A DNA stretch of 64,000 nt from Forficula auricularia (taxonomy: Eukaryota > Arthropoda > Insecta > Dermaptera > Forficulidae), in NCBI GenBank assembly GCA_024734495.1, contig JALMQS010000030.1:14300378-14364377 (forward strand), read 5' to 3'. The notes beneath the pieces were generated by a model. That model was not told where the DNA came from, searched no databases, and saw only the letters and a list, made by a program, of their open reading frames with translations. Shown one piece after another: positions 58,405 to 64,000 of this stretch. Every line of letters starts with the position of its first letter. Within the stretch, counting starts at the first letter, position 1. Both the position numbers and the translations under genes were made by a program.

Positions 58405-59389
58405 TAATCCATAAGAGTGTTACAGATTAAAAATAGTCTTTAGGATGTTTTTTTTCTTATTTTCCATGAATAATATTTCTTGGGAAGGCAACTAGAAATC
58501 ATAAACAATTTTTCTATACAAATTACTCTTGATAAAATATTACCCAAAAAGTAATCGCCAAAATTCGAAATCCAGTATGGCCTACAACGAAGTTTCTGAG
58601 TTTTGTTAAAATTCTCAAAAGCTATTTGTTTTTTCTCCAGATTTTTTATAAATTTATATTTTTCATAATCATTTTTATTATTAAATTGAAACAGGTAAAA
58701 TAAAAATGAATATTTAATTTTCTCTGTTTCTATCGAATTTTTGCAAGTTATTACTTTTGCTTGTGATAAGTTAATTGAAAAATACAAATATATTTTCATT
58801 AAAGATTTAACTTTTTGAATTTATTATTACAGAAAAAAAACTTGAAAATCAAATCAAAACATAAAAATTCTAAGGCTTGATAAAATCGAAAAACAAAATT
58901 TTTTTAATCATTTATAAAAAATTAAGTATTATTAATCTGATTATTTAGTATAAATAAGAGGAATCGCGAAGCTGAAATATAAATTAATTTAAAAAAAAAT
59001 AATAATAATTTAAACACAATCAACTTCTACACTCGAAAATTGATTATTAATTTAACTAATTCAAGTTGAATTAAAAAATTGAAAAAATATTCAAACAATG
59101 ATGGAAATAATTTCTGCTGAATACCGGTTATTTCTATCAAAGTAGAATAAGAAAGCCAGAATTTTTAATTGTCATTGAAATAAAATTATACCCAGTCATT
59201 TAAACATATATTTAATTATCATTGGGAAAAAATCTTCACTCAGCAAAAAAATTTCTTTTCTTAATAAACTAGACATATTTAAAATACTTTAAACTTTCTT
59301 GTCGAAAGTCCTTTTGGGAATGTTAAACAGAATCGATCTCAATGGTGGCTCGACGTTCTTAGACCCAAGTCTTGTTCTTTGTCTTACAG
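58405..59389. other. A+T-rich intron DNA
   Basis: A 119-codon minus frame (58440-58799) is Lys/Phe/Ile-rich from base composition and shows no motif. I do not call it a gene. Confidence 0.45.
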
Positions 59390-59467
59390 CGTGCCAGTTA
59401 CTGCAGTCTGATTGGGCTGTCTGTCGGCGATTCGGCTGGAAACAGCTGTCCTGGGTCTCCTTTCAAG
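59390..59467 (+). CDS. Phase-0 cassette exon, 78 bp, starts R-A-S-Y
   Basis: The acceptor is a good GTCTTACAG and the donor AAG|GTACCT is weak. The 26 codons begin RASYCSLIGLSVGDSAG and end GSPFK. The start is again R-x-S-Y directly after the splice site. The weak donor suits an optional exon. The next strong exon lies only 322 bp further on, far closer than the other spacings. The family is not identified. Confidence 0.65.
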
Positions 59468-59789
59468 GTACCTGTTAGTGAATCCGGCTTGATGCACTGC
59501 CACAGTGCACAAATTAAACTACGCATGCGTGGTTCTCATTAGCACGATATTAGTGCATCAAGTCGAATTCACTGTGTCAATTACTAGGTTCATCTGTTGA
59601 AGTGTAGGTGGATTGGTAGATGATTTCTTCTTTTTTCTACTTTAGCGCACAGAGCACTTGGATGCACAGTTTGGCGATTTGCTGATTTTTTTTCTCACAC
59701 TTACCGCACTCTTCTCAGACTCTCCCCTTGAGAAACTGAATTGTCACCTTTACTTAACTAACTCTTTTTTCTATTTTGTTTTTTTTCAG
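59468..59789. other. Short intron between two exons, with a possible decoy
   Basis: TTTAGCGCACAGAGCACTTG at 59642 has an acceptor-like start followed by codons for Arg-Thr-Glu-His. The frame runs open into the next exon, but no donor ends it before the T-rich tract. It is either a decoy or an intron-retention frame. Confidence 0.35.
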
Positions 59790-59885
59790 AGATCGAGCTT
59801 TTCGAAATTCGACCAACTAAGTAAGAAGACTCTTTTACACGTGCGCTCGGTTGACGCAGGCAAAGTCCAGAAACAATTTAATCAG
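59790..59885 (+). CDS. Phase-0 cassette exon, 96 bp, starts R-S-S-F-S-K
   Basis: A strong polypyrimidine tract ends in TTTTTTTTCAG (59779-59789), and the donor is CAG|GTCAGT. The 32 codons begin RSSFSKFDQLSKKTLLHV and end KVQKQFNQ. The start is an R-x-S-F phosphosite-like motif and the rest is basic and may be helical. An internal CTAA|GTAAGA could act as a second donor but would break phase. The Ser-rich basic pattern loosely recalls regulatory tails such as that of kinesin light chain, but this is not enough to name it. Confidence 0.72.
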
Positions 59886-60975
59886 GTCAGTTTGTCATTA
59901 AATGTTTAAGCAATATGACTTGCGGAGGATTGAGACAGTGACCGTCACTCAACCGTAATTCAGCTTAGAAAGTGATCTGTATCTCTTGGCTAATTTTATA
60001 ATTAAAACAACATATTTCAAATTTTCATATTCAGTCTTTTTTTAATTTACCATACAGGATATGGTCAAGTATTGTAATCGTGTATGAAAAAAATAGTTTT
60101 TTCGAAATATCTAAAAAACGGCTGAAACTATTTTGATAAAAAATATTGAGCGAAACCATGACGTTTTAGTCTATAAAAAAGCTCTAATGAGTGAACATGA
60201 AAAAATTACATTTGATGAAGTGCTAATTATTTTGTTAAAATGTTTTTTACTTAGTACGCTAGTACTTTAGTTCCATTGATGCTCACTACTTGAGGAATAC
60301 ATTCTTGCATTTTTAATGTTTCTATTATTATTGATAACCAGTGCTAAAGACATGGAAGAATCGACTTAAAACTAGGTCTCTTTTGAAAAAAAAAATATTT
60401 TTATAAGTTTTTGAATTAGTCTAATTATTAACAGACGGTTGAATAAAAATGAATCATGTGGTTGAATCAAAATAAATTATATCCAAACAACAAACAAATT
60501 ACCGAGCGAAGGTATGTCATCCAGGTATCTCTAATTATAAGATCAATTTCAACAATATGTCTCTCTGGATATAATTTTATGAGCAGCAATAACTCTAAAA
60601 GAATAAATCCCAATAAACATATATTTGATACTCTTTCTAAATTCCAAAATCGAAATATCGTCAAAGAAGCTAACTAGAAAATTTTAATTAATATTCTATT
60701 TTACCATGGTTGTTCAACCCTAAATAATCGCCAGACCAACATTGTAATGGTGAAACGCTTTTTTAAATACATCGCTTGTAGTGATCCTATGAGAACCGCC
60801 TTAACTAAAATGACCCAGTGTTTTTGGTTGCCTATATACAGGCGCTTTAGAGAATTATTTGATTGAATATTTTCTTTTTCGAAATTTGAAATTATAAAAT
60901 AGGTATTTATATTTTTACTTTGTTCTTAGAGTCAGAGGCAATTCTCATAAAAGACGACTGTTCATTTTATATATG
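59886..60975. other. A+T-rich DNA, no exon recognised
   Basis: Two overlapping frames on opposite strands (60456-60677) are incidental. Nothing else is supported. Confidence 0.4.
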
Positions 60976-60977
60976 CA

Positions 60978-61045
60978 TACATAGGCGTGCGGTCCATCGA
61001 TGCTGTGGATGCGGCGCATCTCTAAAATTTCAAACATTTAGAGCA
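60978..61045 (+). repeat. Dispersed repeat, same family as the window edge
   Basis: GTGGATGCGGCGCATCTCT with CTAAAATTTCAAACATTTAG is the reverse complement of the repeat at 1-62 and extends it on the CGATGCTGTGGATG side, a segment shared with 33319-33335. Confidence 0.6.
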
Positions 61046-61059
61046 TTTTCATAAATATA

Positions 61060-61809
61060 CAGGGTGGGGCATAAAGATCTACCACATTTTGAAGAGGTAT
61101 AAAAAATAAAAAAATTTAACTAGAAAAAAACTGAATTTATTTTTGAAAATTAAATTAATTTTTTTAAAGGTGTTTTAAACATTATCAGACAAAAAAAGAG
61201 AGGGGGGAGGGGTCAAAAATGAAAATTCTAGCCCTTTCGACCAAACTCAACCAAATTTTCCATTTATATTCTGTGGACTCCCAGAAGGCTAGAAATGCAA
61301 AAACTAACTACCCAAAATGGGGGGAGGGCAAAAAATGAAAATTCTAGCCCTTTCGACCACTAACACAAACTATGTATACAAAATTTGGTTGAGTTTGTCT
61401 CGAAAGGTCTAGATTCTTCATTTTTTGACCCTCCCCCCATTTTGTTTGGTTAGTTTTGCATTTCTAACCTTCTGGGGGTCCACAGAATATGTATATAAAA
61501 TTTGGTTGAGTTTGGTCGAACGGGCTAGAATTTTCATTTTTGACTCCCCCCCCATTTCGGGTGGTTAGTTTTTCCATGTCTAGCCTTTTGGGGCCAACAG
61601 AATATGTATACAAAATTTGGTTGAGTTTGTTCGAAAGGGCTAGAATTTTCATTTTTGACCCCCCCCCCCCTTTTTTTTTTGTCTGATATAATTTTTAAAA
61701 CACATTTAAAAAAAATATTTTATGTTCTTTTCAAAAATATATTCTAGTTAATTTTTTCATTTTTTTTTTATACCTCTTCAAAATGTGGAGACTTTATGCC
61801 CCACCCCTG
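61060..61809. mobile_element. Mariner-type element with long inverted ends and inner repeats
   Basis: The ends CAGGGTGGGGCATAAAG and CTTTATGCCCCACCCCTG are inverted, with TA at 61058-61059 and 61810-61811. Complementarity continues to about 61205 and 61665, including GTCTGATA and GAAGAGGTATAAAAAAT. The interior holds four related units of roughly 100 bp around ATGAAAATTCTAGCCCTTTC or its complement, with G or C runs. These include ACCAAATTT and TGGACCCCCAGAAGG-type words. A further relative lies at the right window edge (63926-64000). Confidence 0.8.
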
Positions 61810-61811
61810 TA

Positions 61812-62513
61812 TAAGGTCAACTTCACAATTTCAGGAGGGTCTTCAAATTTTCAAATTATCATCCGTTATCTCAAATATTTCTATAAAAACATCTTTTGTT
61901 TTGAAAAGTATATTGGTTCTCAAAAGGAAATAAAATTGTTGCATAGTTTCAAGGGGCGATTTAAAATGAATGATTTTTCTGAAAAGGGTGCGTGTAGAAG
62001 GTTTCAAGTCCCTGCCTGGTAGATATATCTTCGATTTCAAGCATGTCAAAGACGAGTTCAGACGAGTTTTAGTCGAATAAAAATTGTTCTCGCTTAGGAA
62101 CTATTAAAATAGTATTAATACAAAAAAGGAATAAATAAAGATGATTCGAGAATTTCTGGAGTAATTCATTTCTAAGAGCTCTCAATATAGAAGATCGGAA
62201 ATAACCAAGAGCCCTATAGACAAGTCATAGATTGCTTAAAGCAATAGAATTAGAAGAAATTTAAGATTTTCTTATAGGACAGGCTGATTGTAGAAGATGG
62301 TCAATTTCCACCTCAGGGACTGTGAGGGTTTAAGTCACAAGATTTAATTTCTGACTTCTATCCTCACTCACACAAAGCAGTATCCGTTTAGGGGCGAAGG
62401 TCCCAATATATATTTTTAAAAAATCAAATGTTAAATTTGAAAAATAACAAAAAAGATGCCGTATTCGATGAAATTTGCAAAAAAAAAGCGAAGATTAAAA
62501 TCCTTTATATTCT
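61812..62513. other. A+T-rich DNA, no gene recognised
   Basis: Overlapping frames on both strands at 61783-62049 have no motif or splice borders. Nothing else is seen. Confidence 0.4.
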
Positions 62514-62998
62514 CTAATTATCAATCGAAATCACCTATATTCTTTTTTAGATTTGACTAAAATATAAAAAATATATTTTTTTGCAACGGAAATTTTCTCT
62601 GCCGAGAGACGGGCTGGTAGAAATCTCAATTGGAAGTAATGGAAGACACCCCGAGGTAGTGAGGAAACGAAAATTAACACATAATCTAAATAGCGTCTAA
62701 TCTATTGAAATCCTTCCTCCTTTCCCTTCAGCCTGCCAGGAAGGAGGAAATCTCTCCGAGACCGCGTCATGCTTGGTTTGAAGGGAAAGGAAGAAGGATT
62801 CCAATAAATTACTCCTTATTTGATATGTGTTAATTTTTCTTCCTCACTACCCTGGCTGCCTTCCATTACATTCAATTGAAATTTCTACCAGCGCGTCTCT
62901 CTCCAGAGAAAATTTCGTTGCAAAAAAATATATTTTTTATATTTTAGTCAAATCTAAAAAGGAATATAGGTGATTTCGATTCATAATTAGAGAATATA
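62514..62998. mobile_element. Foldback element with worn hammerhead remnant
   Basis: The outer arms TATTCTCTAATTAT and ATAATTAGAGAATA pair. So do AATCGAAATCACCTATATTC and its partner, and TTAGATTTGACTAAAATATA and its partner. Inside, the GCAACGGAAATTTTCTCTGC arms of the 49160 family pair with their complement at 62900-62925. In the middle (about 62730-62775) the words GGAAGGAGGAAATCTCTCCGAGACCGCG occupy the hammerhead position with GAGA in place of GAAA. It is a dead copy, probably nested in another element. Confidence 0.75.
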
Positions 62999-64000
62999 AT
63001 ATTTTGCTTGTGGAAAGTAAAAGTTATTCTCACTACCCCTGGGCTGCCTTCCATTACTTCCAATTAATTTTTTTAAGCAAACGTTTCGACAATTCATATG
63101 GTATCATTAAAGCAATATAAATTATTGTTAAACAACTATTAAACCATATTTTTAGACCAGAATATTTCGACCTGGATATCTAGATCCGTTATTAATTAAT
63201 GAAATTTTCATCAAAATAATTTATACCATGCCTTTATGAAAGTGAAAAAAATTCCGTTTTAGAATATTAAAAAGAAAAAAATATTAAGCGGCATGTTGAT
63301 AGTTTTACGGTCGAAATCATTCACGCTAGAATTTGAATAATTAATTGGTATTTTCCGTTTAATTCTTAGCGTTTGAAATCTGTATTATGAAGATAATATT
63401 AAGTGTTAGTCATTAGCTTACATATATAGTTGGAACATTAACTTAAAAATGCAAAATTAGTAAAGCTAGTGAGTTATTAATTATAATTTATACACACGCA
63501 GTATGAAAATTATTGTAACCGTGCAGAAAAACCTGATCACTTTTCTTAGTTTATTAGAAATATTTTAAAAATTACTAAAACCATATTGTAAAAAGAGAAA
63601 CAAAATGAGCGAAATCACGACATCAAACTATAATTACCTTATTTGCGAATATTGAACATTTTAAATTTTATGAGATATTATTTTTTTTAATATCGCTGTG
63701 TTTGTTTGTAATTAAGTGAAGGGTTAAATTTTGTGAGCCATAAAAAACAATAAAAATATCAAAACAAAATTTCATATTAAATAATTCTTTTAATGCATAT
63801 TGAGATTAGAGTTGATATTCTTGGATTCGCTATCAGGTGTTCAAAATAAGCTGACGTGTTCTGATGTGGCCATCCACTTGACTTTACCATACAAGTTGGC
63901 CCCTAAAATTATTTATAATCATGTAGGGGGGGGGGGGTAGTTTTTGCATTTTTTTTACTTCTGGTGTCCCATTGATTATGTTACAAAATTTGGTTGAGTT
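62999..64000. other. A+T-rich DNA with element fragments
   Basis: CACTACCCCTGGGCTGCCTT at 63029 is another fragment of the 49.2/62.7-kb family. A G run (63927-63937) and CAAAATTTGGTTGAGTT at the right edge match the interior of the 61060-61809 element. The window ends inside that repeat. Confidence 0.55.

Noticed and set aside
58440..58799. 119-codon minus-strand frame
   Set aside because: Residues follow the A+T-rich base composition (Lys, Ile, Phe, Asn). There is no motif, no splice context and no G+C rise.
59642..59680. Additional exon starting Arg-Thr-Glu-His
   Set aside because: The acceptor-like start has no donor before a T-rich intron tract. The open frame into the next exon is most simply chance.
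1..64000. CRISPR array, bacterial operon or phage content
   Set aside because: There are no regularly spaced repeats with unique spacers, no ribosome-binding sites and no long prokaryotic frames. The window is plainly eukaryotic.

Overview
This is animal nuclear DNA, most likely from an arthropod. It is very A+T-rich (about three quarters A+T by eye). It has no operons or long open frames. The only convincing coding DNA is a scatter of short G+C-richer islands with GT/AG splice borders, set in introns packed with transposable-element debris. The arthropod assignment rests on the types of repeat and is not tied to a species: CAGGGTG-type Tc1/mariner MITEs, a P/THAP-type element, tRNA-derived SINEs and an ACCGACTTCAAAAA repeat that I recall from insect genomes.

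Coding content. Eight well-supported small exons, and one weaker candidate, lie on the + strand between about 27 kb and 60 kb: 27093-27173 (weak), 36496-36588, 39333-39431, 45697-45798, 49937-50014, 51300-51389, 57356-57436, 59390-59467 and 59790-59885. Each has a length divisible by three (78-102 bp), and each reads open from acceptor to donor in phase 0. Several begin right after the acceptor with Arg-x-Ser/Thr-Phe/Tyr/Leu, which resembles a basophilic-kinase or 14-3-3 site. Two share an R-S-[LF]-G-D-L core. This looks like the alternative-exon region of one large gene whose constant exons lie outside the window. I do not recognise the protein.

Repeat content. The most interesting layer is a set of foldback elements whose centre or arm carries a hammerhead-ribozyme core (CTGANGA, stem II, GAAA). 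The two best copies, at about 47768-47821 and 49350-49404, also have a matching stem I and a short stem III before a GTC cleavage triplet. Further copies in varied decay occur near 1.6, 2.6, 12.4, 14.6, 17.3, 20.6, 24.0, 39.8, 40.4, 46.4, 46.7, 49.7, 52.1, 55.8 and 62.7 kb. This fits Penelope-like retroelements or metazoan retrozymes. Two short foldbacks (21784-21918 and 34541-34680) have the same arms as the 47.7 kb element but have lost the ribozyme.

Other mobile DNA: a P-like element with a THAP first exon (9793-11401, flanked by an 8-bp duplication) holding a nested mariner-type MITE; two pogo/Tigger-like elements (13647-14804, 42518-42864); a PIF/Harbinger-like element (36767-37346); a 621-bp near-palindrome (57784-58404); a mariner-type element with long inverted ends (61060-61809); a LINE reverse-transcriptase 3' remnant (26316-26624); several tRNA-derived SINEs, one with an 11-bp target duplication (22926-23145); a recent 259-bp tandem duplication (11451-11968); and minisatellites at 121-470 and 16596-17062. 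The left part (0-27 kb) has no exon I trust. It is intergenic or long-intron DNA.
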